This document shows, in pieces, positions 1-8,701 of a stretch of DNA of 32,930 nt. Every line of letters begins with the position of its first letter. The first letter of the stretch is position 1. This stretch comes from Lysobacterales bacterium (GTDB taxonomy: Bacteria > Pseudomonadota > Gammaproteobacteria > Xanthomonadales > SZUA-36), in NCBI GenBank assembly GCA_029935455.1, contig JAOZKI010000024.1:1-32930 (forward strand), given 5' to 3'. Made by a program: the position numbers and the translations under genes. The notes under the pieces were generated by a model, which saw only the letters and a program-made list of their open reading frames with translations, had not been told where the DNA came from and made no database searches.

Positions 1-1026
1 CTTCACCCCGGTAGGCACCGCGATGAGCATGGTCGCATACATGAAGAACAGCTCGCCTTCCAGGGGCATGCCGACGGTAAACATGTGGTGGGCCCACACG
101 ATAAACGACAGGAATGCGATGGAGGCGGTGGCGTAGACCATGGCGGCATAGCCAAAGAGCGGCTTGCGGCTGAAGGTCGGCAGGATTTCCGACACCACGC
201 CGAAGGCCGGAAGAATCATGATGTAGACCTCCGGGTGCCCGAAGAACCAGAAAATATGCTGGAACATAACGGGATCACCGCCGCCGGCGGCATTAAAGAA
301 ACTGGTGCCGAAGAAGTGATCGGTCAGCAGCATGGTGACCGCTCCGGCCAGCACTGGCATCACCAGAATCAGCAGATAGGCGGTAATCAGCCAGGTCCAG
401 ACAAACAGAGGCATGCGCAGCAGGGTCATGCCCGGCGCGCGCATGTTCATGATGGTCGCGATGATGTTGATTGCACCCATGATGGAGGAAATACCCATCA
501 TGTGGACGGCAAAGACCACGAACGCAAAGCTGTCACCGGTCTGCAGGCTGAGCGGCGGATACAGGGTCCAGCCACCCGCCGGGCCACCAGAGTCCATGAA
601 CAGCGTGCTCAGGAGCATGGTGAAGGCGAAGGGCAGAATCCAGAAGCTCCAGTTGTTCATGCGGGGCAGCGCCATATCCGGTGCGCCCACCATCAGCGGG
701 ATCATCCAGTTCGCGAAACCGACCCAGGCTGGCATGACCGCGCCGAAGACCATGATCAAGGCGTGCATGGTGGTCATCTGGTTGAAGAAGTCCGGTTCCA
801 CCAGCTGCAGGCCAGGCATGAACAACTCGGCGCGGATGACCATGGCCATGCTGCCGCCGATAAAGAACATCAGCAGCGCAAAAATCAGGTATAGCGTTCC
901 GATGTCCTTGTGGTTGGTGGTAAAGACCCAGCGTGCCAGAAATCCTTCCGGCTTGTGATCGTGGTCGTCGTGGGCGTGGCTGTCGTCTTGACCAACTGCG
1001 ATGTCGTCGCCAGTGATGCTGCTCAT
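1..1026 (-). CDS. ctaD: Cytochrome c oxidase subunit I, N-terminal part (runs off left edge)
   Basis: Subunit I of an aa3-type heme-copper oxidase, the inner-membrane catalytic subunit that reduces O2 and pumps protons. The reading frame on the minus strand gives 342 codons from an ATG at 1026 to the window edge, so the C-terminal part is missing here. The N-terminus is His/Asp-rich (HAHDDHDH), followed by multiple membrane helices. The [10 protein letters not shown] segment holds a heme a ligand His. GHPEVYIM holds the His-Tyr pair at Cu[11 protein letters not shown] holds the two further CuB His residues, and AVPTGVK holds the K-channel Lys, which is the last residue in the window. The gene lies 4 nt after the ctaC stop, so the two are co-transcribed. 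Identification is firm. The remaining cta genes would be expected further left. Confidence 0.97.
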   Translation of the reverse strand, partial: MSSITGDDIAVGQDDSHAHDDHDHKPEGFLARWVFTTNHKDIGTLYLIFALLMFFIGGSMAMVIRAELFMPGLQLVEPDFFNQMTTMHALIMVFGAVMPAWVGFANWMIPLMVGAPDMALPRMNNWSFWILPFAFTMLLSTLFMDSGGPAGGWTLYPPLSLQTGDSFAFVVFAVHMMGISSIMGAINIIATIMNMRAPGMTLLRMPLFVWTWLITAYLLILVMPVLAGAVTMLLTDHFFGTSFFNAAGGGDPVMFQHIFWFFGHPEVYIMILPAFGVVSEILPTFSRKPLFGYAAMVYATASIAFLSFIVWAHHMFTVGMPLEGELFFMYATMLIAVPTGVK

Positions 1027-1030
1027 GGGC

Positions 1031-2191
1031 TTATCCCTTGTTGAAACCAGTGATGTCGGCGGGCTGGATTGCCTCGCCGGTGTCGTTACCGAAGGCGTTG
1101 CGCGTGTAAGTCAGCGCCGCGGCGATGTCTGACGGCGTCAGTACTTCACCAAAGGCCTGCATGGCCGTACCAGCGCGTCCTTCAAGCACGATGCGGATGT
1201 GATCTTCGATGGGGCCCGTGGCCACGGCGCTCCCGGCCAGGGCTGGGAACGCTTCGCCCAGCCCCTTGCCATCGGCCTGATGGCAGGTGGCGCACTGCTT
1301 ACCGTAGACGTTCTCGCCCCGGTCCATCAGTTCCGCAAATTCCCACTCGCGGCTGGCCTCGCTGGTGGCGGCCAGATTCGCGACGGACTGACTTTCTACC
1401 CAGGCCGCATACTCGTCCTGTTCTTTGGCGATCACCACGATGGGCATGAACCCATGGTCCTTGCCGCACAGCTCGGCGCACTGGCCGCGGTACACGCCGG
1501 GCTTGTCGATCTGCACCCAGGCTTCGTTAATAAAACCGGGAATGGCGTCACGTTTCCAACCGAAGTCCGGTACCCACCAGGCGTGGATGACGTCGTCTGC
1601 GGTAATCAGGAATTTGATTTTTTTGCCCACCGGCAGCACCAGCGGCCGATCAACATCCAGCAGGTAGTTGTCCACGTCGCGCGGGTCAATGCCTGAACCC
1701 AGCTGGCGGGCCTGATTGGAATCGGCGCTCAGCGTGCTGACGAAGGCAATGTCTTCTTCCATGTACTCGTACTTCCATTTCCACTGGAAGCCGGTGATTT
1801 TGACCGTCATTTCCGCACCGACGGGCGATTCCATCTCCACCAGAGCTTTGGTGGCGGGCACGGCCATCACGATCAGGATCAAAACCGGAATGATGGTCCA
1901 GGCGATTTCGGCCTTGGTGCTGTGGGAAAACTGCGCGGCCTCATGTCCTTTACTCTTACGGTGCAACACGATGGAGGTGAACATGGCGGTGAAGACAAGA
2001 ATGCCGATCACCACACAGATGTACAGAATCACCATGTGCAGGTCGTAGTGGGTATTGGCCAGGGAGGAAACCCCGCGACGCATGTTGATCTCGTTGCCCG
2101 TGTACATGGGCGCTACCAGTGCCAGCCAGGTCGCGGCGGTAACGGCCACGAGACAAGCGAGAGCAACAATTACGGTATTTTGCTTTTTCAT
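1031..2191 (-). CDS. ctaC: Cytochrome c oxidase subunit II with fused C-terminal cytochrome c domain
   Basis: Subunit II (386 aa) carries the CuA electron-entry site on the periplasmic side. An N-terminal hydrophobic segment (about 7-28) is probably a signal or anchor, and two membrane helices follow at about 52-75 and 96-113. The cupredoxin domain has the CuA ligands His203, Cys238, Glu240, Cys242, His246 and Met249 (core [12 protein letters not shown]). A class I cytochrome c domain is fused at about 285-370, with the heme motif CATCH (300-304) and a likely axial Met344 in GTAMQAFG. This is the caa3-like arrangement, in which the oxidase carries its own cytochrome c. It is the first gene of a minus-strand operon with ctaD 4 nt downstream, preceded by a promoter candidate at 2396-2424. 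The SD-like AAGG lies about 10 nt before the ATG. Confidence 0.97.
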   Translation of the reverse strand: MKKQNTVIVALACLVAVTAATWLALVAPMYTGNEINMRRGVSSLANTHYDLHMVILYICVVIGILVFTAMFTSIVLHRKSKGHEAAQFSHSTKAEIAWTIIPVLILIVMAVPATKALVEMESPVGAEMTVKITGFQWKWKYEYMEEDIAFVSTLSADSNQARQLGSGIDPRDVDNYLLDVDRPLVLPVGKKIKFLITADDVIHAWWVPDFGWKRDAIPGFINEAWVQIDKPGVYRGQCAELCGKDHGFMPIVVIAKEQDEYAAWVESQSVANLAATSEASREWEFAELMDRGENVYGKQCATCHQADGKGLGEAFPALAGSAVATGPIEDHIRIVLEGRAGTAMQAFGEVLTPSDIAAALTYTRNAFGNDTGEAIQPADITGFNKG

Positions 2192-2395
2192 GCAGTATTT
2201 GCCTTGTGCAACCCTTGGGTTGCCGTCAGTAGTGACCTGCTTGTATGTCTCCGAAATCCGCCGGTCTGCGTTCGCAGCGTGGAACTCGTAACGGGTTCGA
2301 CGAGAGTACCGGAGCGGCTCCGGCGCCGGGGGATTACGGGGTCCAGGACAGGCCTGATTGGAGACGTAGGTCTAGCAGTGGTTCGACAACGTCCT
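2192..2395 (-). other. Long structured 5' leader of the ctaCD transcript
   Basis: No gene is seen here. If the promoter at 2396-2424 is right, about 200 nt of untranslated leader precede ctaC. It holds several inverted repeats: GCAACCC/GGGTTGC (arms 2208-2214 and 2217-2223) just upstream of the ribosome binding site, CCGGAGC/GCTCCGG (arms 2309-2315 and 2317-2323), and the 10-bp palindrome CCGGCGCCGG (2320-2329), which overlaps the second repeat so that the two could be alternatives. The first hairpin would sit close to the SD. A regulatory role is inference. Confidence 0.4.
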
Positions 2396-2424
2396 ATTGT
2401 AAGGAGGCCGAGCACGCTGAGCAA
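2396..2424 (-). promoter_or_regulatory. Candidate sigma-70 promoter of ctaC
   Basis: Read on the minus strand, TTGCTC (2419-2424) is separated by 17 nt from TACAAT (2396-2401). The -10 matches 5 of 6 consensus bases, the -35 matches 3 of 6, and the spacing is ideal. It faces ctaC, with a predicted transcript start near 2389. Confidence 0.5.
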
Positions 2425-2491
2425 GAACAACTGAGCTTTCTACATGACATTATTTAACGGCAATTTAAGGTCCCGGGCTGCTTGACCCTAC

Positions 2492-2520
2492 TTGGCGAAA
2501 AGCAGGTCGAGCACTACACT
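2492..2520 (+). promoter_or_regulatory. Candidate sigma-70 promoter of putA, with a palindrome over the -10
   Basis: TTGGCG (2492-2497) and TACACT (2515-2520) are 17 nt apart and each match 4 of 6 consensus bases. An 11-bp inverted repeat, CTACA-C-TGTAG (2514-2524), covers the -10 box. This is where a repressor could act. The PutA encoded here seems to lack the DNA-binding domain used for self-repression in enteric PutA, so any regulator would be a separate protein. Confidence 0.45.
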
Positions 2521-2576
2521 GTAGGGCCCCCTCCAGTGGGCGCTGCCTGCGGCGGCAAATTTGGGAGTAGAAGCAC

Positions 2577-5500
2577 GTGACCGAACGCCAGTCCTTTCAA
2601 TTTCTGAGCACCTCCATGCCGCCGCGTGACGCGCTGCGTGATGCCATTAATCAGGCCTATCTGGCCGATGAGCAAGCCACGGTAGAGCGGCTTTTACATG
2701 AGCTGACGCTGACAGAAACGGCGACCCAGCGAGTGAATCAGCGCGCGGCCCAGTTGGTCGCGGCCGTACGTGAGCGCAAGCAGGAGCAGGGCGCGCTGGA
2801 TGCCTTCATGCAGGAATATGATCTGTCTTCCGAGGAAGGGGTTGTGCTCATGTGTCTGGCCGAGGCGCTGCTGCGCATTCCCGACGCAGATACGGCTGAG
2901 AAGTTGATTGCCGACAAACTGCAGGCGGCGGACTGGGAGGCACATCTGGGCAAGAGCTCATCCCTGTTCGTGAACGCGTCTACCTGGGGTCTCATGTTGA
3001 CCGGCCGTTTGGTCGAGCTGGGCCGGGATACGCGGCGAGATTTCCGCTCCGGTCTGCGGCGGCTGGTTAATCGCAGTGGGGAGCCTGTGGTGCGCACGGC
3101 GATTCGTCAGGCCATGCGCATCATGGGATTTCAATATGTGATGGGGCGCAATATTGATGAGGCACTGGATCGGGCTGAGAAAAAGCACAATCGCGCCTAT
3201 CGCTACTCCTTTGACATGCTTGGTGAGGCGGCGCTGACCTGGCCGGATGCGGAGCGTTATCTGGAGGCTTATCGGGCCGGCATACGGGCCGTGGGGAAAC
3301 GACGTGGCGCGGAGGATATCTTTTCCGCGCCGAGCATTTCCGTCAAGTTGTCCGCGCTGCATCCGCGCTATGAGTTTGGTCAGCGCGAAGCGGTGCTGCG
3401 CGAGCTGACCCCGCGCGTGCTGGGCCTGGCCCGCCTGGCCCGCGAGCAGGACATGGCATTAACCATTGATGCGGAAGAAGCGGATCGCCTGCTGCTGTCA
3501 CTGGATGTTATCGCAGCGGTACTGGAAGCGCCCGATTTGGCCGGCTGGAATGGCTTCGGCCTGGCGCTACAGACCTATGCCAAGCGTGCGCCCGCTGCGA
3601 TCGACTGGCTGGCGGCGGTGGCTGAGCGCACGGGCCATCGCATTCCCCTGCGGCTGGTGAAAGGGGCCTATTGGGATACGGAGATCAAGCACGCCCAGGA
3701 AGAGGGCTTTGACGGTTATCCGGTGTTCACGCGCAAGGCGAATACGGACGTGTCCTATCTGGCCTGTGCCCGACAGGCCTTGGCCCAGCGGCAGGCTTTT
3801 TACCCCCAGTTTGCAACCCATAATGCACACACCATTGCCATGATCACGGAGCTGGCCGGCGACCGGTTGGACTATGAGTTTCAGCGGCTGCACGGAATGG
3901 GCGAAGACCTCTATGGCGAGGTGCTGGCTGGCGACGGCTTCCAGGCAGCCTGTCGTGTCTACGCGCCCGTGGGTAGTCATGAAGATTTGCTGCCGTACCT
4001 GGTGCGGCGCCTGCTGGAGAATGGCGCCAATACCTCCTTCGTTAATCGCATCGTTGATGAGAGCCTGCCGGTGGAGCAGGTGGCAGAAGATCCGCTGGCC
4101 AAGGCCCGATCGCACGCTCAGCATTCGCATCCTGCCATTCCCCTGCCGAGCGCAATTTTCGGCGCACGCCGCACCAATTCCAGCGGCGTGAATCTGGCCG
4201 ATGAGCGCGCGCTCAGCACGTTGGCGGAGGCCATGCAGACCTACGCGGATTGCCAGTGGCACGCGCGCCCGTTGTTGGCGGAGGGCATGGCGGAGTCGGA
4301 TACGCCGCCGCTGTCTGTTGCGAACCCGGCCCAGCCAAATTCCGTGACCGGCACGGTCATTAACGCGACCGCTGAACAAACGAATCAGGCCATCGAAGCG
4401 GCGCGGGCCTATGCACCCAGCTGGGATGCGACGCCGGCGGATGAACGTGCGCAGGCACTGGAACGGGCGGCCGATTCGCTGGAAGCCTGCATGCCGGAGT
4501 TTTTGGCGCTGTGTGTACGTGAAGCGGGTAAGACCATTAATGATGGCATTGCCGAGATTCGTGAGGCGGTGGACTTTCTCCGCTACTACGCGGTCGAGGC
4601 ACGGTCCCGCTTCAGCGAACCCATACCCTTGCCGGGGCCTACCGGTGAGCGTAATGAGCTGAGCCTGCACGGACGTGGTGTCTTTGCCTGCATCAGCCCC
4701 TGGAATTTTCCCTTAGCCATCTTTCTGGGACAGGTCAGTGCGGCGCTGGCAGCCGGCAATACGGTGCTGGCCAAGCCCGCCGAACAAACGCCTCTGATCG
4801 CCACCCGGGCGGTCAATCTTCTGCATGCGGCGGGTATTCCCCGGGCGGCCCTGCAGCTACTGCCAGGTGATGGCGCTACCGTCGGCGCCCGTCTGTCGGC
4901 GCATGCGGCCGTGGACGGTGTGGCCTTTACCGGATCTACGGAAACCGCGCGATTGATCAACCTGTCGCTGGCCCAGCGGGAGGGCCCCATCGCTGCACTT
5001 GTGGCTGAGACTGGTGGGCAAAACGCCATGCTGGTGGATTCTTCGGCCCTGCCGGAGCAGGTGGTGCAGGATGTGGTGGCCAGCGCCTTTTTGAGCGCCG
5101 GTCAGCGCTGCTCAGCGCTGCGCATTCTCTATCTGCAGGAAGATGTTGCGGATCGCATTATCGAGATGCTGGCGGGCGCCATGAGAGAGTTACGCCTGGG
5201 CGATCCTGGCCTGCTGGCAACGGATATCGGGCCGGTGATTGATCCGCAGGCGCTGGCCGTACTGGAAGCGCATGTGGCCCAACTGGACGCCAACGCCACG
5301 TTGCTGGCGCGCGCGCCCCGGGCGCCGGTGGACGGCCACTTTTTTACCCCGTGCGCCTATGAAATTGAGCGAATCGATATGCTGGAGCGGGAAGTGTTTG
5401 GCCCGATTCTGCACGTGATCCGCTACCGCGCCAGCGAGCTTGATCAGGTACTGGATGCGATCAATGCGACCGGCTACGGACTAACACTGGGCGTCCATAG

Positions 5501-5741
5501 CCGCATCGAGACCACGCAGCGCCACATCGCGCGGCGCATGCAGGTTGGCAATTGCTATATCAATCGAACCATGACCGGAGCGGTGGTCGGAGTGCAGCCT
5601 TTCGGCGGTGAGGGGCTGTCGGGAACTGGACCAAAAGCCGGTGGTCCACATTACCTACTGAAGTTCGCCACCGAGCGAACCCTGACCGTTAACACGACCG
5701 CCGTGGGTGGCAATGCCTCGCTGCTGGCAATGGAAAACTAG
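2577..5741 (+). CDS. putA: Bifunctional proline dehydrogenase / L-glutamate gamma-semialdehyde dehydrogenase
   Basis: PutA (1054 aa) oxidises L-proline to glutamate in two steps: an FAD-dependent proline dehydrogenase barrel and an NAD-dependent aldehyde dehydrogenase, linked by channelling of the intermediate. The PRODH half includes RLVKGAYWD (359-367) and the region around YAPVGSHEDLLPYLVRRLLE. The ALDH half starts at about residue 570, with ISPWNFP, the nucleotide-binding FTGST, ETGGQNA and the catalytic Cys845 in SAGQRCSALR. The N-terminus has no ribbon-helix-helix repressor domain, and the length fits the short bifunctional PutA class rather than the roughly 1300-aa trifunctional one. 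The GTG start at 2577 has GGGAG 9 nt upstream. The stop lies 3 nt before the next gene, a GspA-like ATPase, which is an unexpected partner. Confidence 0.96.
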   Translation: MTERQSFQFLSTSMPPRDALRDAINQAYLADEQATVERLLHELTLTETATQRVNQRAAQLVAAVRERKQEQGALDAFMQEYDLSSEEGVVLMCLAEALLRIPDADTAEKLIADKLQAADWEAHLGKSSSLFVNASTWGLMLTGRLVELGRDTRRDFRSGLRRLVNRSGEPVVRTAIRQAMRIMGFQYVMGRNIDEALDRAEKKHNRAYRYSFDMLGEAALTWPDAERYLEAYRAGIRAVGKRRGAEDIFSAPSISVKLSALHPRYEFGQREAVLRELTPRVLGLARLAREQDMALTIDAEEADRLLLSLDVIAAVLEAPDLAGWNGFGLALQTYAKRAPAAIDWLAAVAERTGHRIPLRLVKGAYWDTEIKHAQEEGFDGYPVFTRKANTDVSYLACARQALAQRQAFYPQFATHNAHTIAMITELAGDRLDYEFQRLHGMGEDLYGEVLAGDGFQAACRVYAPVGSHEDLLPYLVRRLLENGANTSFVNRIVDESLPVEQVAEDPLAKARSHAQHSHPAIPLPSAIFGARRTNSSGVNLADERALSTLAEAMQTYADCQWHARPLLAEGMAESDTPPLSVANPAQPNSVTGTVINATAEQTNQAIEAARAYAPSWDATPADERAQALERAADSLEACMPEFLALCVREAGKTINDGIAEIREAVDFLRYYAVEARSRFSEPIPLPGPTGERNELSLHGRGVFACISPWNFPLAIFLGQVSAALAAGNTVLAKPAEQTPLIATRAVNLLHAAGIPRAALQLLPGDGATVGARLSAHAAVDGVAFTGSTETARLINLSLAQREGPIAALVAETGGQNAMLVDSSALPEQVVQDVVASAFLSAGQRCSALRILYLQEDVADRIIEMLAGAMRELRLGDPGLLATDIGPVIDPQALAVLEAHVAQLDANATLLARAPRAPVDGHFFTPCAYEIERIDMLEREVFGPILHVIRYRASELDQVLDAINATGYGLTLGVHSRIETTQRHIARRMQVGNCYINRTMTGAVVGVQPFGGEGLSGTGPKAGGPHYLLKFATERTLTVNTTAVGGNASLLAMEN

Positions 5742-5744
5742 ACT

Positions 5745-7388
5745 GTGTATCTGAGCCATTTCGGCCTGTCCGAAGCGCCATTCTCCATTACGCCCGATCC
5801 CGGCTTTATTTTTCTGAGCGGCCGCCATCGGGAGGCCCTCGCGCACCTGCTTTACGGCGTGGGGCAGGGTGGTAGTGGTGGCTTTGTGCAACTGACGGGT
5901 GAGGTTGGCACGGGTAAGACCACCTTGTGCCGTGCGTTGCTCGAGCAGGTGCCAGCGGGAACCCGCATTGCACTGGTGCTCAATCCCCTGATGAACCCGG
6001 TGGAGATGCTGGCGGCAATCTGTGAGGAATTGGCCATCGACACAGAGGGGGCAGTCGGTAGCGCCAAACTGCTGGTAGACCGCCTCAATGCGTATCTCTT
6101 GACCGCTTACGAGGCCGGTGACCGGGTGGTACTGGTGATTGATGAGGCGCAGAACCTGGCGCCGGAAGCACTGGAGCAGGTGCGACTGCTGACCAACCTG
6201 GAGACCAGCAAGCAGAAATTGCTGCAAATTATTCTCTTGGGTCAGCCTGAGCTGCGTGATTTGCTGCAACGACAGAGTCTGCGCCAGCTGGCACAGCGCA
6301 TTACGGCGCGCTATCACCTGACGCCGTTGAACGCCGAGGAAACGCAACAGTATCTGGCCCATCGTATGTTGGTAGCCGGCGCGGCCAGAAACCCCTTTAC
6401 CCGCGCAGCGGGGAAGGCGCTCTATCAGCGCTCACAGGGTGTGCCGCGGCTGATTAACATTATCGCGGACCGGTCCTTGGTGGCGGCCTATGCGGCCGAG
6501 CGGGAGCGGGTTGATGCGCGCATGGTGCATGCGGCGGCGGATGAAGTTCAGCTGGGCGAGCCACGGGTGCGCGGCTGGTCCCAGCGCTGGTGGGCCAGCG
6601 CTGCGGCATTGCTATTGGTGGCCGGCGGCGCATGGGGATGGCACGCATGGCAAGCGCGCGACGCGGGCCGTGCCGCTCCAGGGGCGGCCATGACTGCGCC
6701 CAATGCTGTGGCTGCAGCGCCGCGACCCGAGCCCGCCCTTGAATCCAGTCCGCAGCCAGTGACGACGGTCCTGCCGGCGCTAGGAACGCTGGATCGCGCC
6801 TGGCTGGACGCGCAGGATCTGCGCGCTTTTCAGGGCCTGGCTGAAGCCTGGCAGCGCGGTGACGACGCGGCGCTGCTGGAAAGCAGCTGTCTGGGTCAGG
6901 AGGGTTTGGGCTTTGCCTGCGTGCGCGACCAGGGTAATTGGCAACGCATCGCTCAGCTGGGCCTGCCCGTGGTGCTGGTTTTACCCGGTGCCCCGGCTCA
7001 CCACGTGTTGGTGAGCGGCCTGCAGGATCAGCGCGTGCGGATCGGTTCCGGTGCCGCAGCGGAATGGATGGATCGTTCTGCGCTGGAGGCCCATTGGTTT
7101 GGCGAGTTTCTCGTCGCCTGGCCACAGGACCAGGACTGGCCGCAGGAGATTCGTCGTGGCGATCAAGGTGGTCCGGTCATGCGGGTGCTGGATCTGGCCA
7201 CGCGCGCTGAACCACCCTATGCAGGTGAAGCGGCCTTCGGCACTGACTTCGAACAGTGGTTAATGCGCTTTCAAACCCGCAACGGCCTGCATGCGGACGG
7301 TATCGTCGGCCCCAAGACCCTGCTCTACCTGATGCGTTTTTCAATCCAGGAACCCCGTCTGCTTACGGCGCAGGAGACCGTCCGCTAA
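5745..7388 (+). CDS. gspA: GspA/ExeA-type AAA ATPase with periplasmic peptidoglycan-binding domain
   Basis: The 547-aa protein has the architecture of ExeA/GspA, an inner-membrane ATPase that with GspB helps place the type II secretion secretin through the peptidoglycan. The cytoplasmic AAA domain starts with the family hallmark YLSHFGLSEAPFSITPDP. It has Walker A GEVGTGKT (52-59) and Walker B VVLVIDEA (128-135). A single membrane helix lies at about 283-301. The periplasmic part has a C39-peptidase-like region (about 350-475) and a C-terminal peptidoglycan-binding repeat (about 497-530, with DGIVGPKT). The start is GTG at 5745, 3 nt after the putA stop, so translation is probably coupled. 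The gspB-like gene follows 2 nt later. No other type II secretion genes are in the window, so the true client (secretin or other) is not shown. Confidence 0.88.
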   Translation: MYLSHFGLSEAPFSITPDPGFIFLSGRHREALAHLLYGVGQGGSGGFVQLTGEVGTGKTTLCRALLEQVPAGTRIALVLNPLMNPVEMLAAICEELAIDTEGAVGSAKLLVDRLNAYLLTAYEAGDRVVLVIDEAQNLAPEALEQVRLLTNLETSKQKLLQIILLGQPELRDLLQRQSLRQLAQRITARYHLTPLNAEETQQYLAHRMLVAGAARNPFTRAAGKALYQRSQGVPRLINIIADRSLVAAYAAERERVDARMVHAAADEVQLGEPRVRGWSQRWWASAAALLLVAGGAWGWHAWQARDAGRAAPGAAMTAPNAVAAAPRPEPALESSPQPVTTVLPALGTLDRAWLDAQDLRAFQGLAEAWQRGDDAALLESSCLGQEGLGFACVRDQGNWQRIAQLGLPVVLVLPGAPAHHVLVSGLQDQRVRIGSGAAAEWMDRSALEAHWFGEFLVAWPQDQDWPQEIRRGDQGGPVMRVLDLATRAEPPYAGEAAFGTDFEQWLMRFQTRNGLHADGIVGPKTLLYLMRFSIQEPRLLTAQETVR

Positions 7389-7390
7389 TC

Positions 7391-8170
7391 ATGTCTATCT
7401 TGCTTGAAGCATTGCGAAAATCGGAACAGCGTAAAACGCTGGGCGCTACTCCGGGCTTGCACACGCCGGAGCCACCCGTGGCTGGGCCGGAACCGGGCCG
7501 TTGGCAGCGTCCGCTGCGCTGGTCAGTGCTGGTGGTGCTCTTGCTCGGCGCTGCGCTGCTTCTGTGGCGATGGTGGCCGCTACCGGATACTGAAACCGTT
7601 GAGTCGGCGCAGCCAGCGGCGGAGCGACCGGCCGAGGCAGCGGCCCGGACGGTGGATGAGTCACCGGCGGCACCGGTGCGACAACCGCGCTCACCGGTGG
7701 AAGGCCTGAGTCATGATGAGCCGTTTGTGAAAGCGCAGCGGCCGAGCGCGGAGCCAAAATCACCGCCGGCTGCATCGGCCCCGCCGCCTGCGACCAAGGC
7801 AGTGGCCGAGACGTCAGCGCCGGAGGCCGAGTCCCCACCATCGCCCGCCAGCGCAGAGACGAAACCGACCATCGCGCCGCCGCGTCAGGCCGAGCGGACA
7901 GCGGCAAAACCGGCACCGGAGCAAAATGCCGAGGTGCGCAACGCTCCCATCAGTTTTTGGCAACTGCCAGAGAATCTGCGTACCCGCTTTCCGGCCGGCA
8001 AGATCAATGTGCTCGTTTATGCTGATGCGCCGGCCGATCGTTTCGTGGTCATGCAGGGCAAGCGTTATCTGGAGGGAGATGCGCTGGGTGAGGGCTTTAA
8101 GGTGCATCGTATCGAGCCGGGCCGGGTGGTGTTTTCACACCGCGCCTACCGCTTTTTCATCACCCAGTGA
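7391..8170 (+). CDS. gspB: GspB-type general secretion pathway accessory protein
   Basis: A 259-aa bitopic membrane protein. The N-terminus SILLEALRKSEQRK is the typical start of GspB/ExeB proteins, and a single membrane helix follows at about 43-62. A long Pro/Ala/Glu-rich periplasmic linker (about 65-190) leads to a compact C-terminal domain (about 190-259, with LPENLRTRFP, NVLVYA and HRAYRF) that matches the known T2SS-B domain. The ATG at 7391 is chosen because it begins the family N-terminus and lies 2 nt after the gspA stop; an open frame reaches back to 7256 inside gspA but that extension has no family support. GspA and GspB form one complex in species where they have been studied. Confidence 0.86.
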   Translation: MSILLEALRKSEQRKTLGATPGLHTPEPPVAGPEPGRWQRPLRWSVLVVLLLGAALLLWRWWPLPDTETVESAQPAAERPAEAAARTVDESPAAPVRQPRSPVEGLSHDEPFVKAQRPSAEPKSPPAASAPPPATKAVAETSAPEAESPPSPASAETKPTIAPPRQAERTAAKPAPEQNAEVRNAPISFWQLPENLRTRFPAGKINVLVYADAPADRFVVMQGKRYLEGDALGEGFKVHRIEPGRVVFSHRAYRFFITQ

Positions 8171-8369
8171 TGGGTGCATGCCCCCGCCTGGAGGCAGTTC
8201 GGCTGGCCTGCGCATAGTTAATGTGGCCTTGCGGCCACGCTTGCGTTGCACAGGCTCCGCCCCTACATAGTTCGATGGAGTGCATAGCACGCAGCCGTCA
8301 TTCGGATCCGGTCATCGCAATGTATGACCCCGCACCGGCACCATCATTGATTAGGAATCGTATCCCGCC
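8171..8369. other. Intergenic stretch with REP-like inverted repeats
   Basis: No gene is seen. The stretch includes a stem GTGGCC-TTGC-GGCCAC (8223-8238), two copies of CATAGTT (8213-8219 and 8266-8272) flanking that stem, and GTGCATAGCAC (8280-8290). The minus-strand text TGTAGGGGCGGAGCC next to a GC-rich stem resembles repetitive extragenic palindromes of gammaproteobacteria. Only one copy is present in this window, so the repeat status is unproven. No T-run follows the stem, so it is not a standard terminator. Confidence 0.35.
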
Positions 8370-8696
8370 ATGGCCAAAGAACCGCTATACCGCGTCGCCT
8401 TCCATAATCACGGCAAGGTCTATGAACTTTACTGCACCGGTGTGACCAGCAGTGGTCTCTGGGGTTTCCTGGAGATCTCCGGCATGCTGTTCGACAGCGA
8501 TGCGCTGGTGGTTGACCCTACGGAAGAGAAAATGCGCGAAGAGTTCGCTGATGTGGAGGTGTTGCACGTGCCCATGCACGGGGTGTTACGTGTTGAGCAG
8601 GTGCGACGCAAAGGACAGGCGTTGATCCGTGACCGCGAGAGCGGTGAAAAGGTGACGCCGTTCCCCATGACACCGCCCGCCCGGCCCGGGCAGTGA
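8370..8696 (+). CDS. DUF1820 family protein
   Basis: A 108-aa soluble, slightly acidic protein with no signal peptide or membrane segment. The sequence pattern (YRVAFHNHGKVYELY, the SSGLWGFLEISG core, DPTEEKMREEF and VLRVEQVRRKG) matches the DUF1820 family found widely in gammaproteobacteria, which has no established function. The length is usual for the family. It seems to be a single-gene unit: about 200 nt separate it from gspB, and its stop lies only 5 nt from the stop of the convergent ctpA-like gene, leaving no room for a separate terminator. Confidence 0.8.
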   Translation: MAKEPLYRVAFHNHGKVYELYCTGVTSSGLWGFLEISGMLFDSDALVVDPTEEKMREEFADVEVLHVPMHGVLRVEQVRRKGQALIRDRESGEKVTPFPMTPPARPGQ

Positions 8697-8701
8697 TCCG
8701 C

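Noticed and set aside
85-894. Long open frames opposite ctaD (269 aa and 181 aa)
   Set aside because: The opposite strand has an unbroken subunit I sequence with all metal ligands; the antisense products are low-complexity His/Gly/Arg text typical of shadow frames in GC-rich genes.
3567-4670. 367-aa open frame opposite putA
   Set aside because: Antisense to a well-conserved enzyme, no recognisable domain; a shadow frame.
8223-8238. Hairpin after gspB as a rho-independent terminator
   Set aside because: The stem is good but no run of T follows on either strand.
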